Shown here piece by piece: positions 36,289 through 47,777 of a DNA stretch of 64,000 bases; within the stretch, counting starts at the first letter, position 1, and each line of letters opens with the position of its first letter. Both the position numbers and the translations under genes were made by a program. The stretch comes from Poronia punctata. Its lineage: Eukaryota > Ascomycota > Sordariomycetes > Xylariales > Xylariaceae. The notes below the pieces were generated by a model, which was not told where the DNA came from, did not search any database, and was given only the letters and a program-made list of their open reading frames with translations. The stretch is from the NCBI GenBank assembly GCA_022579005.1, contig MU401481.1, positions 1-64,000 of the forward strand, written 5' to 3'.

Positions 36289-38486
36289 ATGTGGAACGAC
36301 GAGGAAGACAACAATCCCTACGGGACGAGCTTTGACCGTCGGAATTCTATAACATCGTCGTCTGCGAATCCTGCTTCCCCAAGCTCCCACGATTGTAAGT
36401 CATGCCGGTTTCTCATTTCTTATCAAGCGAAAGAGGTAACACCATGTGGGGGGAGGTAGCGCTGTATGATTCTTCCGACGAGGCTGAACCTGACTGGGCA
36501 TTTATAGATCAGCATCGTTTCGAGGCCCCTCACACACCGTCCTCAAGCAGCGATGATATGCCACCCGCCCCGACCTATGGCCATCCGTCTAGCGACGGGG
36601 AAAGCGATGGCGAACTAGGCCGGCCAACGCCCCGCAGAAAGCCTGGGGGTTACGACAGTCGTATCGAACAGATCCTCTACGAGAACCCCGAGCTTCCCAT
36701 CCTGATTACGGATGCGGGCAAGAGCATGGAGAGCGGTGGGAAATACATTGTATACACTATACGGACGGGGGTATGGACTCGACTGCTGATGATGCGCCCT
36801 CTCTACCTATTACTCACATGTCCTACAGGACCTCGAAGTCCGCCGCCGATACTCGGAATTTGCCTCGTTACGGGATGCTCTAACTAAGCTTCATCCCACC
36901 CTCATTATCCCTCCGATTCCAGAGAAGCATACGGTAGCAGATTATGCCGCAAATCCGACCAATGCGAAACAGGACCAGCAGATTATAGACTTGCGCAAGC
37001 GCATGCTCGCTGTTTTTCTGAACCGCTGCCGGAGGATGGATCAAGTAAGAGAAGATGGTATCCTATGGAGATTTCTTGATCCCAACGTTAGCTGGGTAGG
37101 TTCACTTTCCCCCCGAATCACTTTGGCACCCCATCGCAAGTGTGCCACCGCTGACGATGAGGTAGAACGAGGTCCTTCATTCTCATCCCCTGTCATCCAT
37201 ACCCAAGTCCACTTTGAAAGCGCCTCCCTTGGACATGGGAAACCCCACACCAGCGCACACTTATCTGCCTGTACCTAGCTCTTCTGCAAAGCTGAAGAAC
37301 CCTGTAACTCCCTCAGCTGCCCCTGGTTCCGATAGTTCAAGCACCCTTCCGTCACAGACGCTACGCCGGTTCCCTCCGGAAGCGCAAGATCTGCCCGAGC
37401 ATGAATTGGATCCTTACTTTGTCGCATTCGAGGCCTCGACGAAAGAACTAGAGAATGCGCTGATGGGTCCTATGGAGAAGGTCAATCGTCGTACGCTCAA
37501 TCACCTGAGTTCGCTGGCCACAGATCTCTCGGATCTTGGGGCTAAATTTAATGCCTTTGCTCTGTCAGAGCCCTCGCCCTCTCTGGCAGCAGCGATTGAA
37601 AGGGTTGGCCAGGCTGCAGATTCGTCGTACATTGCAACCGAGGAGCTCTCTAGTTCTCTTGGTGCTAATTTCGCAGAGCCTATGAGAGAGAATGCCCAGT
37701 TCGCCGGTGTTGTTCGGGGCGTCTTGCGCTACCGTGTGCTCAAGAGAGTGCAGCAGGAGATGACGAACGATGACTTGGTCAAGAAGAGGGCGCTACTTGA
37801 ACAGTTGGAAAGCAGCGAGGCTGAGGCCAGACGTATCGAGCAATACCTTAGCAGCAGTCAGCAAATCGGTGGAACTCAGCACACTCAGCCACCGAGGAGA
37901 TCTTCCAGTATGAAGGAAACGTCAACCTACCATAGGGAGGGGGCTGGCGAGGATACTGCTTCGATCGACTCGGACTTTCCTCCTACTCACGGAGACACAT
38001 CATCAGCCCCATCTGCCGGGATGGGTGCGCCGGACCGTTCGGCTTCTACTTCCAACCATAGGAAGGTTGCAAGTAGCAACTCGATCACGAATAAAATCTT
38101 CGGCCCTATCCGTCATGCCATCCAAGGGGTGGCTGATGTAGACCCTGAGAGAACACGGCGCGACACAATCGGCAAAACACGGGAGAGCATCGAGCAACTT
38201 GGGCAAGCCCGAGTGGCGGCAGCACAAGACGTGAAGGCCGCTAGTTCCAGCGTCTTGCAGGACTTGAAGCGGTTTCAGCACGAAAAGGAGGAAGATCTGA
38301 AGCGATATATGGTAGGTTTGCCCCGCGTTGTGTCTGTCAGTGTCGTGTGTTTGGAAGCAAGCAAACTAACCAATTGACCTATACTTATAGCTCGCTTACG
38401 CCAAGAGCCAGATTGAATGGGCAAAGAAAAACAAGGAGACGTGGGAAGAAGCCAAGTCTGAAATCGACAAGATTGACGAGAGTTGA
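36289..38486 (+). CDS. ATG20: Atg20/Snx42 sorting nexin (PX-BAR), selective autophagy and endosomal recycling
   Basis: Spliced model 36289-36394, 36460-36770, 36829-37095, 37166-38311, 38391-38486; 641 residues, typical for filamentous fungi. The start MWNDEEDNNPYGTSF is characteristic of the family. The PX domain (about 105-225) includes ILYENPELPI, the phosphoinositide-binding RRYSEF motif (145-150, just after an intron) and IIPPIPEKH. The BAR-type helical region (about 280-420 and the last 90 residues) is rich in charged heptads. Between these lies a Ser-rich linker (about 470-560). Family knowledge: Atg20 pairs with Snx4/Atg24, binds PI3P on endosomes and the phagophore, and supports the Cvt pathway, pexophagy, mitophagy and Snc1 recycling. 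All four introns close in frame. The final exon, only 96 nt, supplies the terminal helix. Confidence 0.95.
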
Positions 38487-39191
38487 GGTGTGGCTGGACC
38501 ACGGAAGTGACCCTTGAACTTCTGGCACACTTAGTAAGGCGTTAACGGAGGCGTTGTTTTAATCATCAAAGGGTAGACGGCCCAGATTGGTTCGCATGGA
38601 TAGGTTTGTAGGAAGAGCATATTATCAAGCGCTCAAAATCCTCTTTATCGTGTTACCACAAAGTGTTTCCGGGCCTTGTATTTCTCTATGGGCTAATGAT
38701 GAGAAGCGTTCCCACCCCCGTCGCCCCCTATGGTCTCCCAACCCAACATGTAGACTTTTAAGGCGAATACTAGATTATAATGTCGGTGACATTTCTTGCC
38801 TATTGGATAAAGGGAGATATGTAATCCTCCCACCTCGCCCCCTTGCGTGAATATCTTGAGGATTTAGGCTGTACACTGTGCTATCTATATCCATCACGCC
38901 CCCTTAGTACGTGTATAGGTAAGGTAGGCAGTATATACTTTAGATATCAGAGTGTATCTAAAAAATATAATGATAACACACTCTATCCTATTAACCCCCT
39001 TCCCAAACCCCCCCTCTCTCTCCCTTACCTCACATTTTGATCCACCATTCCTTCTCCTAACGCTTTGTGATAAAAGTAGGTAAGCATCATCATCATCATC
39101 ATCAACGTCAATGTCGAATACCAACCAACTTGTGTGCCTATGTAGTCTAAACGTAGATCCTGATCAAAAAGTGTCGTGTCTTTCTCTCAGC

Positions 39192-39465
39192 GGGGGGGGG
39201 GGGGGGGGTTTGCTATAGATGTTTGTCCGTTGGGTTTGAAATGTGGGAAAGAAAAATTGAAAAAAAACCCGTGATATTTGTGTTGGAGGAAAAAAANNNN
39301 NNNNNNTTTTTATTTTTTTTTAATTTATTTATCGTTTATATCTTTTGGGTTTTTGTTGGTGGGGGGGGGGGGGGGGGGGGGATTTGCTATAGATGTATGT
39401 CCGTTGTGTGTGAAATGTGGGAAAGAAAAATAGAAACAAACCCCTGGATAAGAGTGTTCTAGGAA
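39192..39465. repeat. Near-duplicate flanks of the gap: poly-G followed by an 80-bp unit
   Basis: Both copies read poly-G, then TTTGCTATAGATG, then GTCCGTTG, then GAAATGTGGGAAAGAAAAAT. They diverge gradually, with the left copy drifting toward T/A homopolymers near the gap, as in low-quality contig ends. Confidence 0.85.
39297..39306. other. Assembly gap (10 N)
   Basis: Ten unresolved bases. The sequence left of the gap (39209-39290) repeats, with errors, the sequence right of it (39383-39465). G homopolymers of 17 (39192-39208) and 21 (39361-39381) precede each copy. This is the pattern expected when two contig ends that really overlap are left unmerged. Confidence 0.95.
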
Positions 39466-39939
39466 TCAAATCCGTATATGCACTATGAAAATACGACTTC
39501 CAACTTCCACAGAAAAATTGGTGATGGAGCGGATAGTTACCTAGATAAAGAGGTTTCCATTGTCTAAAGGCAAGTTTGTACCTGGTCCTTTGAGCGCGTC
39601 GGCAAATCGAGTAGGGCGGGTAGGTGAGTATCTAGGTTGAGTTGGGATAGAAACGCTTCTGGCAAGCAAGATCTTGTATATTATTCCCGTTGTTCTAGGT
39701 TAAGTCTTACTCTGTAAATAGAGAATGTGTGGGAAATCAAAGCCAACGATAACTCAAAGTCTGATTTTTTTTTAAAAAAAAGAATTACCGCTCTCCTATC
39801 TTAAACCGTCAGAATATGATTATCCCGCAACCTCCGTAGATTAATACATTTTCCTTCAAATCCAAACCAACCCAGGGCATAAGTTTAATCGTCTTCCCAG
39901 CAAAGCCCCTATACCAACTCAGGACGATGTCCTCACCGT

Positions 39940-40971
39940 TTAATGCTTCCGCCACTCGTCCGTCCTGAGAGCGTTGGCGAAGGACGCACCTAGAGGCAGC
40001 AGCCCCCACTCGATAAACACCTTGAGGTCCCTGATCGTGGCGTGCGTAGGATGGAGCCGCCAGTCTTCTGCGTACTGATGACTCCCAGCAGAAATGAAGC
40101 CAACCCCTAGTGCGACCCAGTGAATGAGATGGCGGGCATTCACAGCACTAGGTGGCCGTCGAAACTTGATGGTTCCATGTCTGGATCCGAAGAACATTGA
40201 GCAGTCCTTGTTGCCACCCATCTCCTCGTGGATTTTCCTGTAGTCCTGGCACTGATCAATGCCCGCGAATATCTCCGCCCATGTACTTGATTCTATATAG
40301 TTGTAGAGCTGTTGGACGGACTCGGGCGCACAGCGGTGATTTGGTGTTGCATAACGGGGGTCTTTTCGTTCCCGGGGCATGTAATCCCGTAAGGCCGCTT
40401 CGAAGACATGGACTGCTTTCGCGACACCCTTTGTTTGATCGAGAGTGAACTTCATGTTCTTAGCGGGAGCAACGTGGACATGAAGCCCACATCTGCTTCG
40501 GATGTTAATATGCCAATTTGTGTCTAGCGCTTGGTAAAGCTTTTGGACTTCGCCTTGCCAGTCGTCGGAGGAATGAAAAATAATCGAGGCTATCTCTACA
40601 GGATCTGCGTCTCATATGTCAGCGGATGTGCGGCAGTTGGCGGAGATGAACACACAATAGCCGTCCTTACACCCGTCCATATTGATCTCTTCGTGAACCG
40701 TCCACTCATTTTCGTAATTGGGCAGCCTAATATACCCGCCTTGATGATAGCTAGCCTTTAGATCGGCGGATTGAAGATGCAGGGGTAGCAACTTCAGTAC
40801 GGCCACCTTGTTATAATTCTGGGTAGTGACTGGAGCCTCATCATAAGCCATGTTGATCCATCCACGATCGCGCAGCTCGGAAAGCGTTCGGCTTCTGGGC
40901 TTAAGTAAAAGTTGAAGCTCAAATCCGAAAGTGAGAGACTCAGTAGGGTTTCCAACAGCCGGGTTAGCCAT
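39940..40971 (-). CDS. Putative amidoligase (Amidoligase_2 family)
   Basis: Spliced minus-strand model 40971-40671, 40604-39940; 321 residues. The single 66-nt intron has a GTAAGG donor, a GCTGAC branch and a CAG acceptor. Splicing joins WTVHEEINMDG to YPVEIASIIF, the family's W-x-V...E-I-x-S block. Then comes C139-G-L-H-V-H-V (139-145), the most diagnostic motif. The N terminus has TFGFELQLLL (14-23), where the usual FG-x-E-x-E pattern is E18-x-Q20. Family knowledge: these proteins share the glutamine-synthetase/gamma-glutamylcysteine-ligase-like fold and are predicted to form amide bonds. Fungal members are uncharacterised. The C-terminal half (about 160-321) is weaker in resemblance. The stop at 39940 is accepted, though a further small exon cannot be excluded. 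Start: the second codon of the open frame is non-ATG, so the ATG at 40971 is used. Confidence 0.75.
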
Positions 40972-43900
40972 GATCAAGGACCGAAATTCTTAGGGAGTCA
41001 GAGGGGTTTGTGGTAATGACTTTCTTTAAAGCACTGCTTCTCTAGTTCTCCTGCTAGAGTAGATCCCATATAAATGGCACCACCGTGGCTTAATATTCAA
41101 CGCGAGGTCCCCCTCAGGCGGTCCATCTTCGTTGTTGGTATGAAGGGTTCTTGACATTGGTAACGTCATTGTAGATATTGCATTCCAAGCTACCGACAGT
41201 CCTCGGGGCGAAGCGAGGACGACAACCCGGGGGGATCTAGCTAAGCTGCCTTAAAATGCACGTCGCCTTATTCATTCCGAACTCACGACATCAGCCAACC
41301 CATCGTTCTCCCTCCTACCTTCGTTTTTGGCTTTTACAGCATTCCTTCCTTGCCACCAACATGTTGTGAGACCTATCGCCTGTTCGGATGTACCTGGGTA
41401 GCGGTAGGTAGCGGTAGCTGGACTGCGATGAAGTGCCATTCCGATATGTAAGAGATGAACTGAGAAATGTAGTCGGCATTAGGAGAATCGACAGGAACGT
41501 AAGGGAGAAGAAAAGAAGGGAAAAAAGGCAAGGCCCTGGCGAGGAGAGATAAGAGTACATGTAGGTAAGAGCGAGAAAAGAGACAAGAATGCCAGACATA
41601 CTTGGTACGACGATGTGCGACGCTTTGCTACGGCCTTCACAATGGACATTGGAATCTGCCTTGCAACAAGGAGCAAACTAGCAAGTAGTAAGTAGGTACG
41701 ACCAACTCATTACATGTACAATAAGGTTAGGCAAGGAAGGGGTGATCCAGAGCTCATATTTTTCTTACGGCCGATCAGGTAGCTCATACCTCTCTTCAAA
41801 CGCGAATGCCTCCGGTGCCTATATGTTGGTATGTACCCGATGCATATACGACGGGAATATTTGGACCACCTAACACAACAGGAGATTTGTCTTCTATCTC
41901 ACTCCCGCCACTGAGAACTGCTACCTTGTAAGTGTGATATAGGGGTTCACTAGAAGTTGTTTTATACTTTACTCCTCCTTGGATTTCACGTATTGCTTCA
42001 ACCTCTGTCACCATGTAGGGTTAAGTTGGATGTTTGTTATACTGGGAAATTTGCCTCATCATGACCATATGAGCATAAAATAACAGACTCCAATTATGCC
42101 AGCCCTCTTATTCTCATAGACATGTCGCCATGTTTACACGTAAATTCCTCTTGTTTATTAATTATTAGAATTGGTGTTTAAAAATGGGTACATAAATACG
42201 TACTGAAGGTACACGTAATAATTAGAAAGATTGCCAATTTTAGCCAGTAGGGGCATGAGCTTGACCAGTCGGGCATAGGTAAGCTTATTATTAGGCCCAC
42301 GATGAGGCGGCCAATCGGACATTTCTGACTGCCACTGGGACAACCTGATTCTGCACCGTTTCCGACTGCCTGACGTACCTAATCGAAGCCTACACCGATT
42401 GTGTTTGTAGATGAAAAGAGGCAAAAGGCTCTGTTCTATTCGCGGGAGGCGGCCGAAATGATCGTCTCTACAGAAGATGACTGCCTGAATATGTGGGATG
42501 ATGGTGGAAAGTCGAGACGGAATGGCGCGTAGTAGGTCTTCTTCTACGTGTCATCCTATGTACGACATAAGACTGCGGGATTCGTTCCTTTATGGCGACT
42601 CGCTTAAAAATAGTAATGAAAAACTGCCATCCTAGCGGCGTCAAAAAGCTAGTTTTATCGGTATGTGGAGCTAAACTGGCACGGCATTACAAAGTAGGTA
42701 AGGCACCTGCCGCATTGAATCGTTGAGGCGAAACCGAAATGTACATGTAAAACCAGTCCCCCCAGGCACCCGTAATCAAGGGGTCCCTGGAGTATTACGT
42801 AGAGCCAAGATCTTGGAATGGTCGGTATTCGGCACGTTCTCTACATAATCTACCGGCTCTCCGTTTCTACTCGTACGTGTACGTCGTAGGTTTAATAATG
42901 CCTTTATGTTACAATAGGATGTGAACCTTTCCACATGTACACATACGCGTAAGGCAGAATCTAAGGTAGTAGGACTAGGTAATATGGAGACTAGTAGGTA
43001 GCGACCGATCTGAAATAGGCGGCCGCGCGTCCCATCTCCATCTCGTTGTTGAGATGATCTCATTGGCTCCTTCGGAGCGTTTTGGGCTATCCCTGCCTGG
43101 CTTTAAAGTTACAGGCCTGACAGTACTTGAAGTACCGGAGCAAGACGTACGTACTCCCCCACCTCTCTAAATACTGGCATCTTGCTCAGACAACAATGAA
43201 GTTATGAACCCGTTCCGAGTTGTCAGTCTCGCAATCCTCTTCTCGTCAAGCTGTATATGATACGGCGTCATAAAGGTCCGATTCAGGTCCAACGCGAAGT
43301 ACACCGTTCTAGAGCGGAAGTAGTTCAAGAAACAAAAACAGTAACAGGCAAGAGGCAAGGCTCAGATACCTAATAAATGACACCTCTATTTACCGCGCCG
43401 CAGAACGCGCCGCAATCACTGGACGATCCGGAGTGGCTCATGTGTCAATCATATCCCATTGCAACTATCTTGGCAACATGGCTCCAGTATATCAGGCACC
43501 CCCAGGCAGCCCTGTCGGCCCCAATGGATGGATATCTCTTGTAGGGAAGTACTGAGTAAGTCCTGTAAGTAATGTTTCGTGGGCATATGCACTCGACGCA
43601 TAATACCATTGTATTGTACCCAAGCATGGCCAAGTACCTACACGTACTCAGCCTCTGGAGGAGCCAATCCCGGCATTAAGCCATCTCCGACTATCACGGA
43701 AGTCTGGAGACCCCATGATGTTTATGCCACTTAAAAAACGGCCTACCTCATTCTTTCGATTTAACCATCTCTTTTTTCGATGTGTTTTCGATTCCTTTTG
43801 CTTGCCCTCTCTTTACATCTTTCATTTCCCCTATTCGCCGACAACTGTTCAGTTTCACAAACGAGTGCATATTGTGATACCTGAGTCTACTATAACGCCG

Positions 43901-44120
43901 AAATCTATATTTGTACAGTTACAGGTATTTTTATCTAACACCGGCATCCCGGTGAAGAGAGGACCCACCACACGGTTTTGACTTGAGACTGTGTGGAAGA
44001 ATCTGCCTTGATCACGTCGTTGGTTCTGCTACCTCGGCGAAGAGAAGGATAAAAACCCGCGGCGGACTAGCCAAACCGCCATACGCCTCTAGGTTACCCT
44101 ATTTAAACACATCTACGAGT
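40972..44120. other. Intergenic region between the amidoligase and aspartyl protease genes
   Basis: No supported gene. It contains a 7-bp-stem inverted repeat at 41199-41220, a TACTCGTA motif at 42868, and several short frames without domains (41315-41599, 42158-42424 and 42776-43063 on the minus strand, 43715-43981 on the plus strand). The last few hundred bases serve as the protease promoter and leader. Confidence 0.55.
41199..41220. repeat. GC-rich inverted repeat
   Basis: GTCCTCG (41199-41205) and CGAGGAC (41214-41220) form a perfect 7-bp stem around the loop GGGCGAAG. It is followed by a G/C-rich CCCGGGGGG stretch. It stands out from the AT-balanced surroundings. Function unknown. Confidence 0.75.
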
Positions 44121-45640
44121 ATGCGGTCCCTCGAGGTTGGAGCATTAATAGCGGCGGGTTTGGCCTGCCTGACAGATGCACGTAATGTTCCGAGTGGGAT
44201 CGGTCAGGTGCCGCCAAAGTTTGTTCATTTACCTACACAGAGGACAACGGTAACGGATCCGGTATATCGGGATCGTTTACGGAGGAGAGCTGGGGGAGAT
44301 GGGGTAGTAGATGCTACTCTCTCTAATGAAGTTGGTCCCCTCTGTCCATTCTTCCGGTACTTGTCGCAACTAGTGTACTGACAATGTCTCTTCCTCACTA
44401 CTAGCAAACGCTATACTTCATAGAGGCCTCGATAGGTACGCCGCAGCAACATGTGCTGTTACATGTCGACACCGGTAGCAGCGACGTTTGGGTGAATTCG
44501 CCAGAATCCAATCTTTGCTCGCAATACGACGGCCCCTGTGGATCCGCCGGGACGTATTCAGCTAACGATTCAAGCACTGCCGAGTACGTGGGGAGCTGGT
44601 TCAACATCTCGTACGTGGATGGATCTGGCGCCAGTGGCGATTATGTCTCGGACAAATTCAACTTGGGAGTCACGAAGCTGGACAGGTTCCAGTTCGGCAT
44701 CGGCTATCTAAGCTCATCGGCTCAGGGCATCCTCGGCATCGGTTACAAGGCGAACGAAGTCCAGGTGGGCAGGGCCGGGAAAGCCCCGTACGACAATCTA
44801 CCGGCCGCTTTGGTCAAGGCTGGTCACATCTCTAGAAACGCGTACAGTTTATGGCTGAACGATCTGGACGCGAGCAGCGGCAACATCCTCTTTGGCGGCA
44901 TCGACAAGAATCAATATATCGGTCATCTCCAGACTCTCCCCATCCAGGCCAACAGGGGCGTGCACTCGGAATTCCTCATCACGCTGACGGCATTGAAACT
45001 CGACAACAAGACCATCGCCGACGACCAGGCCATCGCCGTCCTGCTGGACTCGGGCTCTTCGCTAACCTACCTCCCCGATGACATGGTCGAAACCATCTAC
45101 AAGCGTGTCCAGGCCGAATACGACGAGAGGTCGAACGTGGCGTACGTGCCCTGCTCTCTCGCCGAAGAGGACATGACGCTCGAATTCACCTTCACATCGC
45201 CGACCATCTCGGTCGGCATGGACGAGCTCGTCATCGACCTCCACCAAACCGGCAACTCACCCATCTTCGACGACGGCCAGCCAGCCTGTCTCTTCGGCAT
45301 CGCGCCCGCCGGGTCCGGCACCGTCGTCATGGGCGACACCTTCCTGCGCTCAGCCTACGTCGTCTACGACCTCGAAAACAACCGCATCTCCCTAGCCCAG
45401 ACGAACTTCAACGCCAGTTTCTCCGACCCGCAAGAGCTCCCCTCCGGCACCGACATTCCCGGCGCCACTCTCGTCTCCCACCCCGTCGTCGCCACCAGCG
45501 GCGTCGTCCACGGGGGTGGTAGTGGACGCGACGACGACGATTTCGAAGACGATGGCAGCGCCGCCTCTTCACTTCTTCTGTCTACTTCCCTGATGGTCCT
45601 GCTGTCGACGGGAGTGGCTGTTTTCGTCACGTTTGCATAA
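44121..45640 (+). CDS. Secreted pepsin-like aspartyl protease, probably GPI-anchored
   Basis: Spliced model 44121-44330, 44405-45640; 481 residues. Residues 1-20 are hydrophobic (LEVGALIAAGLACLTDA) and look like a signal peptide. A propeptide with a dibasic RLRRR site near residue 54-58 follows. The first catalytic motif is D92-T-G-S in HVDTGSSDVW and the second is D285-S-G-S in LLDSGSSLTYLP. The flap tyrosine is probably Y140 in ISYVDGS. The intron (GTTGGT donor, CTAG acceptor) lies just before QTLYFIEASIGTP, the start of the mature fold. The C terminus is a hydrophobic stretch of about 22 residues preceded by an acidic, Gly/Ser-rich segment, the layout of a GPI-attachment signal, as in yapsins and OPSB-type proteases. 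Family knowledge: such enzymes act at the plasma membrane or wall. A TACGAGTA motif overlaps the start codon. Confidence 0.94.
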
Positions 45641-46331
45641 ATTACGTACTGGGAAACATGGGTTTTACGGAGCGAATTATGAATACTTAGATTTCGGGAT
45701 GCGTTTGTGTTACTTTTGCATATACTCGTTTATTTGTTTTGGAGAAAGATGGGCATATATACGTACATATACAAGGCGTTGGGAGCGTAGAGTTTGACTG
45801 CACGAAGACATGTATTTTTTTCTCTCTTTCTTTTATCTTTTACCTCGTCGATAACATGGTGGAATGTTGGGTTGGAAAAGTGTATAAAAAGGGTATATGA
45901 ATATGAAGGACGAACAAGACAATAAACTGAGGAGCAAATGATATATATATATATATATAACAATCCATCACGCATGTGAAAATACAACCCAAATTAAGTA
46001 AACACAGTTACGAGTAAGAGAATCAACCACCCGCCAGTATTACAGAAAGACTTAGGTAAGGTAGGTAGGTATTCATCAAATAAGAACCAGCAGGACCGTC
46101 AGAGAGCAATCCATTGTCTGAATGCAAGCAACTTTCAATAAGATTGGTGGATAGGTATAGGTAGATAAAGTACATGCTCCTGTTCTGTGTGTAACTCCGT
46201 TCCCATGCAAATATATAATAAAAACCCCAATCCCCTTGCCGTCGCAAATTTTCATTCATTCTTCACCCTCGATACCCCCCCCCCCCCCCCCCCATCCATA
46301 CCTCCCTCCTCCAACCTAGTAAGTAGTAGTA
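45641..46331. other. Intergenic region between convergent protease and CDC9 genes
   Basis: 3' regions of both genes. It holds an AT run (45941-45959), a TACGAGTA motif at 46009, GGTAGG repeats and a 19-base C homopolymer (46275-46293) about 40 bases beyond the CDC9 stop codon. Confidence 0.7.
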
Positions 46332-47745
46332 CTAGTACTCGAAATCATCATCCACAGAAGGTCCTTTAGTAACACTCTCCTGCTTCCTATACATCTCTGC
46401 GACCTGCCGACTACTCGTGGCCTGATCGGGCTTCTTGTCGTCCCGGATCTTGATGAAGCGTGGAAAGCGTAGACTGATACCCTTCTCGCCCAAGGGGTCG
46501 ACGCCCTCTTTACAGCCGGCCTTGTACCGCGGGCTCAGGGTCAGGTCGGCCGTCTTGACCTCCCAGACGTAGCGGGGCTCGAACCAGACATCGGGTTGGT
46601 GCTGGCCGCCCGCCGAGTGGGCGTAGAAGGGCTTCGGCCTGTCGATGACGATTTCCGATAATTGTTTGTGGAGCTCCTCGAGGACTTGCTCGGAGAAGCC
46701 GGTGCCGATGTTGCATACTGTCTCGTACGAGTCCGATGCGGCGTTGTAGCACGCGAGCAGGAAGGCGCCGTACACAGATGTGCGTTTGCCTTTGCCGTGG
46801 TAGGCGCCCAGGACGACTAGGTCGAGCGAATCGCCCACGCCGGATAGATAGTCCTTCTTGATCTAATGGTTTCATCTATGTTAGTGAACAGTCCTGGTTT
46901 TTGAAAGAAAGGTCGATCCTTACCTTGAGCCAGTTACGACTCCGTTTGCTAGGCTCGTATCCACTTTCGGACCCATCCAACATCTTGACCATCAGACCTT
47001 CGCACGAAGCCTTTACGCTTTCATCCAGGAAAGTCTGAATCTCCTCGAGTTCTTGGCCGTTCATGTGCGTCGCAAAAGCGAACTCGCCCTCGACCGGCTG
47101 AAAAGCGGCATGTAGCATCTCTCGACGTTCCCGCAACGACTTCTCGACCACAGCTTCGCCGTTATAGAATAGGAGATCAAAGGCAAAGACGCAGACTTTG
47201 ACTTTGACGTCTTCCACCTTGACATCCTTCTTCTTTCGCGTCATCAGCTGCTGGAAAGGAAGCACCTTCTTCTCTGTGACGTCCCAGGCTACCGTCTCGC
47301 AGTCGAGCACGAAACTCTTCGTGCCCTCCTTGACCCACGTGTGCAGCTTGGCGAGGATGTCGGGATATTTCTTCGATAGGTCTTCCGAGTTCCTCGAGAA
47401 GATAGAAGCGACACCTTTGCCAGCCTCCTTGGTAGCGCTGGGTAGGGCCTCGATGAGGTCATCGGATCTTTCTTTGGCGACATAGTGGATTTGAGCTCGC
47501 TCGCCGTCGTATTTGTACTCGCATGTGAATGTCTGGTTCTCGAAGCGATCCAACACTTCGGTAATCGCTTTAGTCGGCTTGGCCAACATAGGCTTCAGGG
47601 GAACGCCTGGTCTGAGCTTGCAGCTGTCTTTGAGCTTCATGATGCCATTATTGAGCATGGCCGGTATTACCACATCCCAGCTCGGTAACTCGCTATAGAC
47701 AGTTTAGCAAACGTATTTACAGAAAAGGAGTCGAGCAAGATCACA

Positions 47746-47777
<32 letters not shown>

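Larger units (their letters stand above)
38487..39939. other. Intergenic region with homopolymer-G tracts and an assembly gap
   Basis: Contains the ATG20 3' region, a CAT trinucleotide run at about 39085-39103, two G homopolymers, a scaffold gap and a near-duplicate of about 80 bases on each side of the gap. No gene is supported. Confidence 0.7.

Noticed and set aside
39296..39382. Apparent tandem duplication as a biological repeat
   Set aside because: The placement on both sides of an N gap and the decay toward it fit an assembly error better.
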